NCBI GenBank assembly: GCA_002422305.1
Contig: DIUG01000068.1
Location: 1 to 64,000, forward strand
Origin: Patescibacteria group bacterium UBA6164
GTDB lineage: Bacteria; Patescibacteriota; Gracilibacteria; BD1-5; UBA6164
Reading direction: 5' to 3'
DNA length: 64,000 bases
Part shown: positions 23,746 to 34,633 of the stretch, in pieces
How positions within the stretch are numbered: position 1 is the stretch's first letter
Layout: each line of letters begins with the position of its first letter
Program-made: the position numbers and the translations under genes
Notes under the pieces: model-generated
The model's input: only the letters and a program-made list of their open reading frames with translations
Told to the model about the DNA's origin: nothing
The model's database searches: none

Positions 23746-26107
23746 TTAAACATCTCTATGAAATAAATTATCTATTTCAATATCATTATTAATAGAAACT
23801 ATATTAATATCATTTTTATTACTTGTAAATCTTTCTTTATCATAATATCAATTGCCTTTAATATAATCATCAATAATTCATTTAATATTAATATTAGAAG
23901 AAGAAAATATTTCATATGTATCAAAATCTTTTTTATCAATAATATTAAAAGTAAATTCACTAATATAGTCATCTATCATATTTTCTATTTCATGAATAAT
24001 ATCAGATTCATCATAATAAAATTCAACTTCTCAATCTTCATAACGTTTTATTGTTACAAACTTTTCTAAATTAACTTCATGATACTCATCTTGAATTTTA
24101 TCTATTAAATAATATTCAATATTTTCTTTAAAATAATATAACAAATCTTGACTATGTATTATATAAAATAGATTTGATAATTTTTCTAAGAAATTTCATA
24201 CAATATTTATATCATCTATATTTAATTCAAGTTGTTTTCACACAATATAAATATCTAAAAATAAAGAAGATTTTATATTTAACTTATCAACATACTTATC
24301 AATTAATTTTATAATATCAATAAAGGTGTTTTGAAAAATATCTTCTTCTTCAGTATTTTTAATAAAATCCTGTAATTTATTGATAATACTTTCTTCATTA
24401 ATAGATTCTTCTGAAAATAATTTAAATATATAATATAAATAATCTAAATTAGTATTATCATCAAAATTATCAATTATTGAACTTAATATAGCATGATAAA
24501 CTCCTTTTTCTATATACAATTTTTTTTCTGATTTATCTAATCCAGACTTATAAATCGAATATAAGTTTTTTTATTGAAATATAAGTATCTAAATTTTTAT
24601 ATATACTTATTAATTCATTTTGATTATTTATATATTCATTAATTACAAAATCTGATATTGATGGATTGAATAATGTGTAACTAACTTCTAAATTTTTAGG
24701 ATTAATATTTCTATTTAAAAATGATTTTACAGCAACTTTGATTACAAAATTAAAATCTTTTGATTTATGAGTTGGTGAAATAATAGAATCTTTTATCTTA
24801 TTATAAGAATGTAATAGATCTTTTTCAATTATATATCATCCATTAAATACAACTAATTTTATTAATAGTCTAATATATTCATTAGATTGATTATAAAATG
24901 AATCTCTCCATATATCCTTAGGATTATCTAATTTATCAATTAAAAAATTAAAATATTTATTAGCTTCTACATTAATTCTATCTTTTGTTGTGATAAATTC
25001 TATTAATCTTGGATTAAAACTTTTGTGTTTTATTATTTTTAAATAATTTTTATTTTTATAAATTTCATCAATATATTCATTATCTAAATCTGAATTGTAT
25101 ATATGTTTATATAATATTTGGGCTTTTTCATAATCACTAAAAGATTTTATTTCTAATGTAAACTCATTATTTTGGATTTTTGATTTTCAAAATATAGTAC
25201 TATAATTTAATCAATAATTAAGAATATTACTTCTTGAATTTAAGATAAATTTTTTCTTTCAAGTAGTATTTTTTTTAACTCTATTTATAAAACTTATAAT
25301 ATGACTATCTTGGTTATTATTTATTGCTTCAAAATAATTACTTCAAAGAAAGTCATCAAAATAAAATAATTGTTTTTCTTCTTTATTCCATACATTTTCT
25401 GCTTCAATTATTCAGTCTTGAATTTCATAAAATTTATAATCATGTAAAGCAACTAATTTTAAGCATAAATTTTCTGATAGTGTTGTCTTTCAAATTCAAG
25501 GATCTCATGTTATTATTAATACATTTTCATCTTCAAGTTTTTTTAATGCATCATTAAAACTTGAAATTTCAATAAAAAATTTACTTTTTTCTATAATTTG
25601 TTCAAATTGAAATTCACTTCTTCAAATAATAGCATTATTTAAAATGTTTTGAAGTACATTTGTGCTTGTTATCCATAATCTGTAATATTTTCTTTCTATA
25701 TCATTATTTTTAGAAAGTTCTGAATTTAAATTTTCATTTCAAAAAATATCATCAGTAGTTTCAATATATGGACTAAAAATAGATTTTATCTCTTTTTTAT
25801 TTTCATCTGATAATAGTAAATCAGTAACAAATATATATTTATCTAACTCTCAATTTAAAGATAAATTTTTAACCTTTTCAACTTCATATTTTTTCAATTT
25901 TCTAATTAGTCAATCATATCAAGTTTTTAAATATTGTTTTGTTTGAATTATTGCAGTTTTATTATTATCATAAAAAAACTTTCAATCAATTCATTTATCT
26001 TTTCATGATTTAAATCTATCAATTTTTGTATTATAAACTTTTTCTAATAAGTCATTTACAAAAATTTCAAATTCTTTATCATCCAATTGTGAAAAATCAT
26101 AAGCCAT
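23746..26107 (-). pseudogene. Mrr-type nuclease fused to a STAND NTPase, split by a one-base frameshift
   Basis: The first 519 residues begin with an Mrr-like restriction domain (FKSGKDKGIDGKFF, then AIIQTKQYLKTGY: D...Q-x-K). A P-loop NTPase follows: VLIITGDPGIGKTTL as Walker A and LFYFDDFLG as Walker B, then long helical repeats, as in nSTAND3 defence ATPases. This frame stops at TAA 24548-24550. The next frame continues without a gap (YSIYKSGLDKSEKKLYIEKG onward) for ~265 residues to TAA 23746-23748. Losing one A from the A7 run at ~24570-24576 would join them. It is either a recent frameshift, phase variation at the homopolymer, or a read error. N-terminal effector plus sensor-like C-terminus fits abortive-type phage defence. 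Confidence 0.75.
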
Positions 26108-26127
26108 AATTCTATCTTACTTAAAAA

Positions 26128-26724
26128 CTAAAATTTTCTCACTAATCCTTTCACAACTCAAATGATATTTATTTGATTTGCTTCAATTATTTTTGTCTTA
26201 TATTTGTTATAATTTTGAAACTCTAAAATTGCCTTTCAAGTCTTATCTTTTGAATATCTTTTTAGAGTAAATTCATTATCTCAATCAATAGTTGCTATTA
26301 CTAAATCTCAAATATGAGGATATCTATTATTTAAATCAACAGAAACTATATCTCACTCAAATATTCAAACATCTATCATACTATCTCATTTTACCTCAAC
26401 AAGAACAACTCAAGTAGGATTTCAACCTAAAATATATTTATTCAAGTCAATATAGTTAACAATATTAGACTCTATTTCATCAGCAACTCAACAAGTTATA
26501 TTTCCATAAAGTCCTGCTCAAGATAATTTTTCAGTAGGAAAGTATTTTTTGTCTTCTTTTGTTAAATATCATTCTTCTACTAATTTTGTAAAAAATCTCG
26601 CAATACTATCTCTTGATGAAATTTTTAATAAATCTATCAAAATATCAAAAGTTGGAATAATTCATTTATCCCAATAATATGATCTCAATTTAGATAAATA
26701 TAAATCAAAATTGCTTTTTCTCAT
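26128..26724 (-). CDS. LexA/S24-type repressor
   Basis: A 198-residue self-cleaving-type repressor. The N-terminal ~65 residues look like a winged helix (DILIDLLKISSRDSIARFFT, LVEEGYLTKED). The C-terminal half is an S24 peptidase fold: LVEVKGDSMIDVGIFEGDIV contains the catalytic Ser in GDSM, and EFTLKRYSKD carries the Lys. The likely autocleavage point is Cys-Gly in NITCGVADE, where LexA has Ala-Gly. In phage or island context such a protein holds genes off until DNA damage. It lies divergently from the DUF2779 gene, with a 99-bp gap containing an inverted repeat that may be its operator, and could control its own gene and that neighbour. Confidence 0.85.
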
Positions 26725-26737
26725 AAAAAATATATTA

Positions 26738-26783
26738 TTACTAAAAATATAACTAACATTACTATTTATACCTATTTTAGTAA
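26738..26783. promoter_or_regulatory. Candidate operator half-sites for the LexA-like repressor
   Basis: TTACTAAAA (26738-26746) and TTTTAGTAA (26775-26783) are perfect 9-bp inverted copies within the divergent 99-bp interval. Two separated sites could be bridged by repressor dimers. Binding is inferred from position and symmetry only. Confidence 0.4.
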
Positions 26784-26823
26784 AATAAATATTTTTTGCA
26801 AATAATTATTAATCATTCAAAAT

Positions 26824-28617
26824 ATGTTAATAACAAAATCCCTTTTTGTAGACTACAAAGAATTTCCAAAAGTAGCTTGGTGGAAACAAAATTCAATTGA
26901 AACTTACAAAAAAATTAAATGACTTGAAACGGAAGAACAAGAAATAGCTATTATGGAACTTGGTCAAAAAGTAGAAGATCTGGTTTGAGAATATTTCTTA
27001 AAAGTTGAATGAATTGAAAAACTTGATGTTTTTTGAGATAATACTGCTTTTGATAATCAAAATGAAGATGATATTGATATGATTATTATAGAGGAGTCAT
27101 ACAAAGAAAAAAGAGAAAGAAATTTAAAACAAACTATTGAAGCTATAAAAAGAAAAGAACCTCTTATTTATCAACCATGATTTTTAATAGATAATCTTTT
27201 TGTGAGATGAGATTATTTAAAGTTAAATGAAAATTGAAATTATGATTTATATGAAGTAAAAGCAAAAACTTGAGTAAGAAAAGATAAAACTCATGAAAAA
27301 ATAAAATACAAAAAAATATGGGAACTTGAAAATAAATTTGTATATGATATTTCTTTTCAAAAATATGTTATCAATAAAGTCCTAAATAGTGAGTGATTAT
27401 GACAAATAGAGAATTTTTATTATGTTTACCTTAATTCAGAATATAAAAAAGATTGAGAAATAAATTTAAGAAAAATAATTACAGTGGATCAAGTAGATAT
27501 TCAAAAAACTATTACCTTAGAATGAGAAAAAACAACTAAAGATTTTATAAGAAATGATTCATTACTTACTCCTTTAGTTATAGAATGAACTATACAAAAA
27601 ATGAGAGAAGAATTAAATTTTATTGAAGTAGAATTCAATAAAATTCATCCTTTTTCTTGAAGTAAATCTATAGAATATTTTGGAAAAGATAGAGAATTTT
27701 GAACTATTTATTGAAAATGACTTAATCATTGTAATAAAGCCGTAAAAGAGCTACATTATTCATGAAAAAGTATACTTGATGATTTAAGTGAAAATGAACA
27801 AATATTATTCAATAAAACTGATTGAAGTATTTGAGATGCAAGACAATATATTATTAACTATTTAGAAGCAAAAAACATTTGAGAAGATTTTATAGATAAA
27901 GAAAGTATAAAACTTGAACTTGATGATTTAAAATATCCAATTTGTTTTTATGATTATGAAAGTTGTAGTGTACCAATTCCATTTTTAGATAATACTTCTC
28001 CTTATCAACATGCTGTTGTTCAATATAGTATGCACAAAGTTTATGAGGATTGAACTATAAAACATTTTGGTTGAGTTTTAGTTGGAACTTGAGAAAAAGA
28101 AGTAAAACAAATAGTAATAAAAAATAATAAAAATAAAGTTGATTTTGAAAGTGAGAAAGTAATAACTTGATGATACAAGGATTTATTAGATGAATTTATA
28201 GCTGATATATGAGAGGATTTAGATAAAACTTTTATAGTTTGGTATAAACCTTTTGAAAATACAAGAAATAAAGAAATTGCTGAAACTTTTCCAGAACTAA
28301 AAGAGGCATTTGAAATGATAAATGAAAATACTTATGATCTGATGGACATATTTTCAAAATGATATTATTATTCCTTAAGATTTGAGTGATCTAATTCAAT
28401 AAAATATGTATTACCAGCTCTTGTTTCAGAAATGACATACAAAGACATGGAAGTCCCAAATTGACTTGTTGCAATGCAAACCTTAAATCAAATAATTGAG
28501 TGAAAAATTACTTGAGATGAAAAAGAAAAACAAATAAGAAATTTGCTATTATATTGTGGGCAAGATAGTTTGGCTATGTATAGAATTTATGAGAGGATAG
28601 TCGAAAGCATTAAATAA
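26824..28617 (+). CDS. DUF2779-family protein with N-terminal PD-(D/E)XK-like region
   Basis: A 597-residue protein. The N-terminal third has a nuclease-like core (QPGFLIDNLFVRGDYLKL, then GNYDLYEVKAKTGVRK: D...E-x-K). The C-terminal half matches the DUF2779 pattern: ICFYDYESCSVPIPFLD, YQHAVVQYSMHKV, FIVWYKPFENTRNKEIAETF, YDLMDIF, and a closing LLLYCGQDSLAMYRIYERI. The acidic residues D-x-E, E-N and D-S-L resemble a DnaQ/RNase-H-like exonuclease centre. The family is widespread but its function is not established as far as I know. It is divergent from the LexA-like repressor and closed by a hairpin terminator. Confidence 0.8.
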
Positions 28618-28632
28618 AATAAGTTTTAAATT

Positions 28633-28673
28633 AAAAAAGATTTTCTAAAAATATTTTTAGAAAATCTTTTTTT
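28633..28673 (+). terminator. Rho-independent terminator after the DUF2779 gene
   Basis: A long A/T-rich stem (AAAGATTTTCTAAAAAT / ATTTTTAGAAAATCTTT) is followed by Ts. Confidence 0.8.
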
Positions 28674-28791
28674 GATTCTTCCAATCAGCACATTTTTTAC
28701 AATAGCCCAGTCAATTTTTAAAATCAACCCTGACAAACAGAAAAAACCGAATAAAATCACAAAACTATTTTATTTCTTTAATATAATATAT

Positions 28792-30042
28792 ATGACTCAA
28801 GAAAGCCAAGAAATAAAATGAGAAGAAAATATTTTCTCTGTTCCTGAAATCTACAAACAAGATTATAGAAATATGAATTATGAGGATGTACAAAAAATGT
28901 TTAAGAATAATGAAGAAAGGAAAAATAAAAATGATGAAATACCTTGATTTGATGATGATAATACAGAAAAAATGGAAAAAGAAAATAATTCAAAAACTTT
29001 AAAAGAAAGTGTATCTAATTTTAAAAAAAATACTATGAAACAAGAAGATGATAAGCTCTATAGTTTTAATATTGATAAAATTATGGAATTAGAAAAATAT
29101 TTAAAATCAAAAATATTTGGGCAAGATAATGTAATTGATCAAATCATTGATAATATGTTAATGTATACATATAGAACAAAAAATAATGAAATCAATGCCT
29201 GAATCTATCTACAATTTGGAATCTCATGAAGTTGAAAAAATTATATATGGGAACTTATTGCAGAAAAATTATGATTTGAACTAGAAATTATAGATATATC
29301 GTCTTTACACTTTGTTGAGGCATGAAGTTTACTCTGAGTTACATCATGATATGGTAATTGAGATGAATCAATATTACAAAATATCTATGAAAGATCTAGC
29401 AATAATAATGGTAAAGTTATTCTTATATTTGATGAATTTGATAAATGACAAGTAACTGAAAACTGAAGTTGTGCTAAGTTTTTAAGCAGTATAATGAGTA
29501 TTTTATGAAATAAAAAAGTAAGAACAAAAGACACGAATACAGAAATTATTTTATCTAATTTTATATTTGTATTTAATTCAAACTATTGATTTGATAATTT
29601 TAAAATCGATGAAAAAGTAGCTAAAATATGATTTGATATTGATGAAAAAAATAAACAACCATATCAAAATGATAATGAAAATCATCTTACTAAAAAGGAT
29701 ATAGAAAAGTATTTTAAAAAAGATTTAAAGGTTCAAGTGAGTGTTTATAATAGGCTAAAAAAGACAAATAATATTATTATATTTAATCAAATAAACAATC
29801 AAATTTTAGAGAATTATAAAAATGAAAAATATGAAGAATTAAAAGAAGAAATATCACATTATTTATGAGTAAAAAAGCATAAAATACCAAAAATAAATTA
29901 TTTTCATAATAAATTTCAAAACTTTGAAATAAATTGATGATTTAGACTCTTAAACTATATTATATTTGAGGAAATAAAATTATTTTTAATTAAGAAATTT
30001 GGTTTAAAGAAAAATATAAAAGGCTTAAAAATAAATGTTTAA
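28792..30042 (+). CDS. AAA+ ATPase, ClpA/B-like core
   Basis: A 416-residue protein with ~90 charged, disordered N-terminal residues, then an AAA+ module: LKSKIFGQDNVIDQIIDNML is the pre-P-loop helix of Clp/Hsp100 proteins, YLQFGISGSGKNYIW the Walker A, and VILIFDEFDKG the Walker B. The P-loop ends Lys-Asn rather than Lys-Ser/Thr, which is unusual and may weaken Mg/ATP handling. FIFVFNSNYGF is sensor-1-like with Asn. There is no second AAA+ domain, ClpP loop or zinc finger that I can see. It lies alone between two terminators in the island; the role is unknown. Confidence 0.75.
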
Positions 30043-30080
30043 AAAATAGGAATTAAAATTAAATTTAATTCCTATTTTTT
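30041..30080 (+). terminator. Rho-independent terminator after the AAA+ gene
   Basis: AAAAAATAGGAATTAAA pairs with TTTAATTCCTATTTTTT around a short loop. Confidence 0.8.
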
Positions 30081-30263
30081 CTATATGTGTTGTTGATTTT
30101 TGAAGTATTAAAAACATCTTATCACAATCAATAATTTATATTTCAAAAAATTTTTTCATTTTTAAAAAAAATACTTAAAGATAAATTCAACTTTTCACAA
30201 AATATCCGCAAAAATAAAAGAAAAAATCAAAAAAAAAACAAAAAATCATATATATAATATTAA

Positions 30264-30278
30264 TGTAATTTTATTACA
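30264..30278. promoter_or_regulatory. Palindromic site upstream of the small paralogue pair
   Basis: TGTAAT-TTT-ATTACA is a perfect 6+3+6 palindrome inside a larger imperfect one (30256-30283), 31 bp before the ATG at 30309. The position suits an operator. No cognate regulator is identified. Confidence 0.4.
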
Positions 30279-30308
30279 ATATTTTAATTTAATAATTTTT
30301 TTATAAAA

Positions 30309-30638
30309 ATGAAAAAAGTAATATGAAACAGATTATATGATACAGATAAATCTGAAATGATTTGAGAATGTAAATTTAATGAAGATTTAAGAAATTCTTT
30401 TTATGAGGTTTTATTTAAATCTCCATGAGGACAATATTTTATTTATGGTCAAGGTTTAAGTTTTATTTTCTACAATGATCTTTGAAAATTTGGGAAGTAT
30501 TGAGTTAATACTTATGATATTGTGCTTGTTACACCTGGGATTATAAATAAATGGTTAGAGGTTAGAGCTCAATTTTTTAATCATTGAGAAGTGGAAAAAA
30601 TTCTAAAAAAAATAACTTATAAAATAACCGAAGGATAA
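30309..30638 (+). CDS. Small unknown protein, 109 aa, paralogous to the next gene
   Basis: Not recognised. The sequence is a compact alpha/beta domain: KSPGGQYFIYGQGLSFIFYN, then TYDIVLVTPGIINKWLEVRA and a C-terminal helix. The next gene product has the same skeleton (GQYFIYQ..., DDIVKWLED), so the two are diverged duplicates. Proteins with the pattern G-x-Y-F-I-Y...W-L-E are common as small unknowns in bacterial accessory regions. The two genes are 2 bp apart, surely co-transcribed, under a palindromic site and closed by a terminator, an arrangement often seen for toxin-antitoxin or phage-type gene pairs. No catalytic motif supports a specific role. Confidence 0.65.
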
Positions 30639-30640
30639 TT

Positions 30641-30961
30641 ATGAAAAAAACAATAAAATATAAAAATTATGACACTAGTACTGCAAAACTTATTTGAAAA
30701 ATGACTAAATTTTCACCTAGAAAAGCAATGAATTTTAATAAGTTTCTTTATAAAACTAAGAAATGACAATATTTTATTTACCAATTTCATGAGGACACAA
30801 TGAGATGGAGGAAGTTTTGATTTAAGAAAATTTTTGAGCAATTTTATCTTGTTGAATCTGATGATATTGTTAAATGGCTGGAAGATGATTTTAAAGACTT
30901 TAAAAAAGAAGAATATGACAAAATAGTTGAGGAAGTTAAAGGAGTGTTGGCAATAGGATAA
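30641..30961 (+). CDS. Small unknown protein, 106 aa, paralogous to the preceding gene
   Basis: Shares with its upstream neighbour the order KTKKGQYFIYQFHEDTMRW, FEQFYLVESDDIVKWLEDDF and a C-terminal amphipathic helix (EEYDKIVEEVKGVLAIG). It is more basic at the N-terminus (TAKLIGKMTKFSPRKAMNF). It starts 2 bp after the previous stop, so translation is likely coupled. Its stop is just ahead of the bidirectional terminator at 30964. Function unknown. Confidence 0.65.
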
Positions 30962-30963
30962 GA

Positions 30964-30996
30964 AAAAAGTATAGTTTTGAAACTATACTTTTTTTG
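30964..30996. terminator. Bidirectional terminator between the small pair and the membrane-protein operon
   Basis: AAAAAAGTATAGTTT and AAACTATACTTTTTT form a stem flanked by A- and T-runs. The stop of the minus-strand gene (30983-30985) lies inside it. Confidence 0.8.
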
Positions 30997-33178
30997 ATTT
31001 TTTAAAATATAAATAAGTTCACAGTGCTGTTAATATCCAAAAAATCAAAAATCAAACAAGTATTAAAATATTACCATCAAAATCTAAAACTTTTTGTAAA
31101 TCTCACTCTGGATTTAGGATTGTATGAATTAAAAATAAAAATACTATAAAGGTAAAAAGAAACCATTTTATCCTTAACTTTTTTTCATTAAATATATAAA
31201 CTCACCATAATAATCAAAAAGGAAGTAATGCAAAAAATACATCATTCACTATTCAAAAATATGCTATTATAAAAAATTTATAAAAAAATGATTCAGGAGA
31301 AAAAAGTAAAGTCAAAAACCAAAAACTAAGTCAAACTAAAAAAGTAATAAACAAAACTTTAAATACCAATTCTCAAGATAATATTTTTTTTTCAATTTTA
31401 TCATTTTTAGGTTTGATTCTTAAAACATTTCAAAATAACATATTTGGTTCCAGTCAAACACTTCTTCCACTTGAAGCGACTATAGTTGCTAATAAAAATC
31501 AAATAGGAATATTTTCTATTTTTATATTTTCTTTTTCTTTTGATTTGTTTAAAAAGTATAAAACAAAATCTTTAAAAAATGTTATGAGTCATAAGATAAA
31601 TATCATAATGATTATAGTTAATAATCATTTAACTGATAATATATCAAAATCATCAACAGTTATTTGTCATATAATTCACAAGAATAACAATCATAATATT
31701 ATCCATATTTTATGTTCATTTTTATGTAAAAAAGAAGAAATTTTATCATCTATTTCAAGTAATTTTTTATATTTTCTTTTTTCTAATAATTTTCTTAAAA
31801 AATGATTTATTTTTAAAAAAGGTGTTTTAAGGATCAAAGTAGTGAAATCACTTAACTTTTTATTTATATTATTTTTTGTTGCTACTTTTTCAAAGTATGA
31901 GTTAAAGAATTGAGCAGTAAAATAAAAAGTAATAAGGTATAATAAAGCAAGTATTATATTAAATCAAATCATAAAAGGATTTGTATTTATGTCTTTTGGA
32001 GATGCTATTTTTGATGCGAGTGGAAGGATATCATTTTTTGTAGGAATATAAGGAAAATAATAACCATCTTCATTAATCCCAATATTAAAAATATTAGATA
32101 AAATATTTTTATTATTTATTAATCATTGATCATAAACATATTCAATTAATTTAGATATATTAAATAATATCTTATTTCATGAAATAATTTGAAAATTATT
32201 AAAATTTATATCTATACTTACTCAATTCTCATTTTCACATTTACCTGTATCATTAAAATCATGACAAGAAAAGTTATCAAGAGATATAAAATTATTTCCA
32301 AATTCTTGAGTTTCTCAAATATAAAATAATTCATCTTTTTGATTTAAATATAAATTTCATTTATTAATATTAAGAGGAATTGAATTACTAGCATTTCTTA
32401 AAATAAGACTATAAAATATATTATCTGTTATATAGTCATATAAATCATTTTTATTATTTTTAATATGAAATACATATCTATTTTTTTCTTTATCAAGATA
32501 TTTATTATAAAGACTCATATAATCATGACCTTCATAATGAAGAAAATTAATAAAATCATTTAAAAAATATTCATTATTATATTGATTAATATCAACTTTA
32601 TTCCAAATTTCTCAAAAACTTTTATAATCTTTTTTAATTAATGAAACTAAAATTTCTTTTTTTTCTTCATTATTTGTTTGAAACCCAAAATGAGTATTAA
32701 TTAAATATGTTAAAGTTTCACTTATACTACAATCAAAAATAATAGTATTTCATATAATTTTAGTTAAAGTATCATTACTACAAAAACTTTGCCAATTATC
32801 TCAATTTGAATCTATTTTTAAATATTCATCAAAATTATCCAAATGATATTGTAAATATTTATCTACAATATCTCATTTATAGAATATAATATTTACTTTA
32901 TCTCAAACATATTTTATTTCTGTTTTAATTTCTCAAACATTTTCCCAGAAAAGTATATTTTTTCATCCATATGCTTTTACTAAAATTTCATAATAGTTTT
33001 TATCATATTCAACTAATAATTTTCATTTTTCTACAAACTCAAATTTGGTAAAAGCATTAATATATGGGCTTTCAGGGGCATATAATCTATATTCTTCATC
33101 ATTTATTATTTGAGTATCTCAATAAGAAAATGAAAAAAATCAAAAAAACAAAACAAAAAATAGCAATAATTTTCTCAT
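30983..33178 (-). CDS. Large polytopic membrane protein with extracytoplasmic N-terminal domain, 731 aa
   Basis: Not assigned. It has a signal peptide (LLLFFVLFFGFFSFSYG), then ~400 residues of soluble, Asn/Asp-rich sequence with a Cys pair (NFSCHDFNDTGKCENENG), so probably outside the membrane. From about residue 415 there are about eight hydrophobic segments (FMIGFNIILALLYLITFYF, IWIILGLLFLGIIGQI, LLTIIIMIFILGLI, FKVLFITFLVGLSFWFL, FFIIAYFGIVNDVFFALLPF, FLFTFIVFLFLI, ILILVGFLIFWILTAL). The segment IPIGFLLATIVASSGRSVGL followed by EPNMLFGN is glycine/proline-rich and may be functional; it faintly recalls membrane metalloprotease-like proteins, but I see no HExxH. It is last in a three-gene minus-strand operon. 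Confidence 0.7.
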
Positions 33179-33200
33179 AAAAAGAAATAAAAAAATAAAA

Positions 33201-33881
33201 TTATTTAAACTTTTTTAACACAATAGTCATACTTGAAAAAAATAAATAAAAAGTTTTCATCAAAATATAAAATGGCATTTTTATTATTTCTATAATAAAA
33301 TCAACTGCTGAATATATTGTAAAAATAAAAAAAAATTTAATAACTTTTCATAGTTCTTTTATTGATGATATTCATTCATGTACTTCCTTTTTCTTTTTTC
33401 TTTTATATTGAAACATCTCTATATCAGAAAAAGCATCTTCATTTATTTTATCTCTTACAAGTTTTGAATAATATAAAAATCCATGATAAACTCATTCTCA
33501 AACTTCTTTTTTTACTCATTTAATAGAAATAAATAATTGTCTAAAACTATCATCTAAATAATTTAAAATATCTTTTTGTCATAATTTTCTTGATTCTCTA
33601 TATGAATAATAAAGATATATAGGAAATAAAAATCAAATAATATTAGCAACCATATCTCATAAACTTGCTTCTCAAAATCAAAGTAAATCTATAAATTCTT
33701 TAAATAATCATATCATTATTGTATCTCTAAGAGCAAAAGCAAATGCATAAGATCAGTTTTGTTTATTCTGAATAAAATAATACCTAACAATAAAATCAAA
33801 AATCAATATAAATGCACTTACAATTATATGTTTTTGTTTATCATTTTGATAGAAAAAATCTATTATTAAAGAAAAATCCAT
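33201..33881 (-). CDS. Membrane protein, 226 aa
   Basis: Not recognised. Four probable membrane helices: KHIIVSAFILIFDFIVRYYF, ALRDTIMIGLFKEFIDLLGF, MVANIIGFLFPIYLYYSY and a C-terminal pair (VIKFFFIFTIYSAVDFIIEI, FYILMKTFYLFFSS). A highly charged cytoplasmic loop lies in the middle (DIEMFQYKRKKKKEVHE). Located 22 bp upstream of the 731-aa membrane protein and 28 bp downstream of the zinc-binding membrane protein, it probably forms a complex with one or both. Confidence 0.65.
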
Positions 33882-33909
33882 GTTTAATAAATTAGGAAAT
33901 ATTTATAGA

Positions 33910-34422
33910 TTATTTATTATTATTTTCAATATATTGAATTGTTTTTTTTGTACTTTTTATCTCTTTAATTATTTTATACAGCCTATAAGGTCATACAAAT
34001 CCTCATATAATACAAGAAAATGCTAACTTAATTACTTTTTTCATAATTAAAGAAATTATTGATTCATTTACTACTATTTCTATAGTATTAGGGTCTTTTA
34101 ATGAGTTTAAAAAACTCCATCAAAATCAAACAAATATGGTAAAATAAGTGATAAAAAATATCTTTAAATATCATTCCATATTAAATGAAAAATTTCTTTC
34201 ATTAGTAATTTGATAAACATAAAATAATGATACCAAACTTCATATTAAAAAATATTTTATTATATCTGTATAGTAATTCTTGATATCAAGATTTAATGCT
34301 TTTAAATTACATTTATCACATACAGGTATAGTAAATTGATTAAAACAATCTTTACATAATCACACAGAACAATATTTACAAGTTCAAATTGTGTCTTTAT
34401 CTCCATGTTTATAACATTTCAT
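33910..34422 (-). CDS. Zinc-finger membrane protein, 170 aa
   Basis: The N-terminus is a B-box-like zinc-binding module: MKCYKHGDKDTIGTCKYC, then GLCKDCFNQFTIPVCDKC, i.e. C-x-x-H...C-x-x-C...C-x-x-C...C-x-x-C. This pattern occurs at the N-terminus of several small bacterial membrane proteins. Three hydrophobic segments follow (IIKYFLIGSLVSLFYVYQI, IFFITYFTIFVGFGWSFL, KLAFSCIIGGFVGPYRLY) and a basic tail (KIIKEIKSTKKTI). It is the first gene of the minus-strand membrane operon. The candidate RNA at 34438-34628 ends in a terminator just upstream, so this gene needs its own start or read-through. Confidence 0.7.
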
Positions 34423-34437
34423 AATAAAAAATAATAA

Positions 34438-34628
34438 AAAAATAAGATAAGCAGATTTGCTTATCTCATAATTGTTTATAACAAAGTGGAGAAAGCAACC
34501 CTGCTTACCCAATCTTGAATGATTTTTAATAATTCGTAAAAAACTGGAAGGTTACTTTCTCCAGTTTAACTACGAAATTAAATACAATAAAAACCTGCCA
34601 TTATTGGCATCACAAGATGTGGTAAGCA
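34438..34628 (-). ncRNA. Candidate structured small RNA with its own promoter and terminator
   Basis: No open frame crosses this 191-nt stretch. On the minus strand a near-consensus promoter (TTGACT, 16 bp, TATATT) would start transcription at about 34628. The end is a hairpin (AGATAAGCAAATCTGCTTATCT) followed by a T-rich run at ~34443-34430. Inside, two long helices interleave. TGCTTACC..ATCTTG-type strands (34613-34628 with 34502-34517) form 14 pairs with a 2-nt mismatch. GGAGAAAGxAACC (34550-34562) pairs with GGTTxCTTTCTCC (34488-34500), giving a pseudoknot. A small TGCCA/TGGCA hairpin (34596-34609) lies in between. It matches no RNA family I can recognise. Confidence 0.6.
34443..34464 (-). 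terminator. Terminator of the candidate small RNA
   Basis: On the minus strand, AGATAAGCA-AATC-TGCTTATCT forms a hairpin followed by TATTTTTTTATTATTTTTT. The T-run exists only on this strand, which fixes the direction. Confidence 0.7.
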
Positions 34629-34633
34629 AAAAG

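Noticed and set aside
31413..31805. 130-codon plus-strand open frame
   Set aside because: Antisense to the 731-aa membrane-protein gene; no motif, and the minus frame is continuous across it.
34438..34628. Candidate RNA as 6S, SRP, RNase P RNA or a tracrRNA
   Set aside because: It lacks the SRP GGAAG-type apical loop context, the RNase P universal core and any nearby CRISPR system, and it has crossing helices unlike the single long 6S hairpin.
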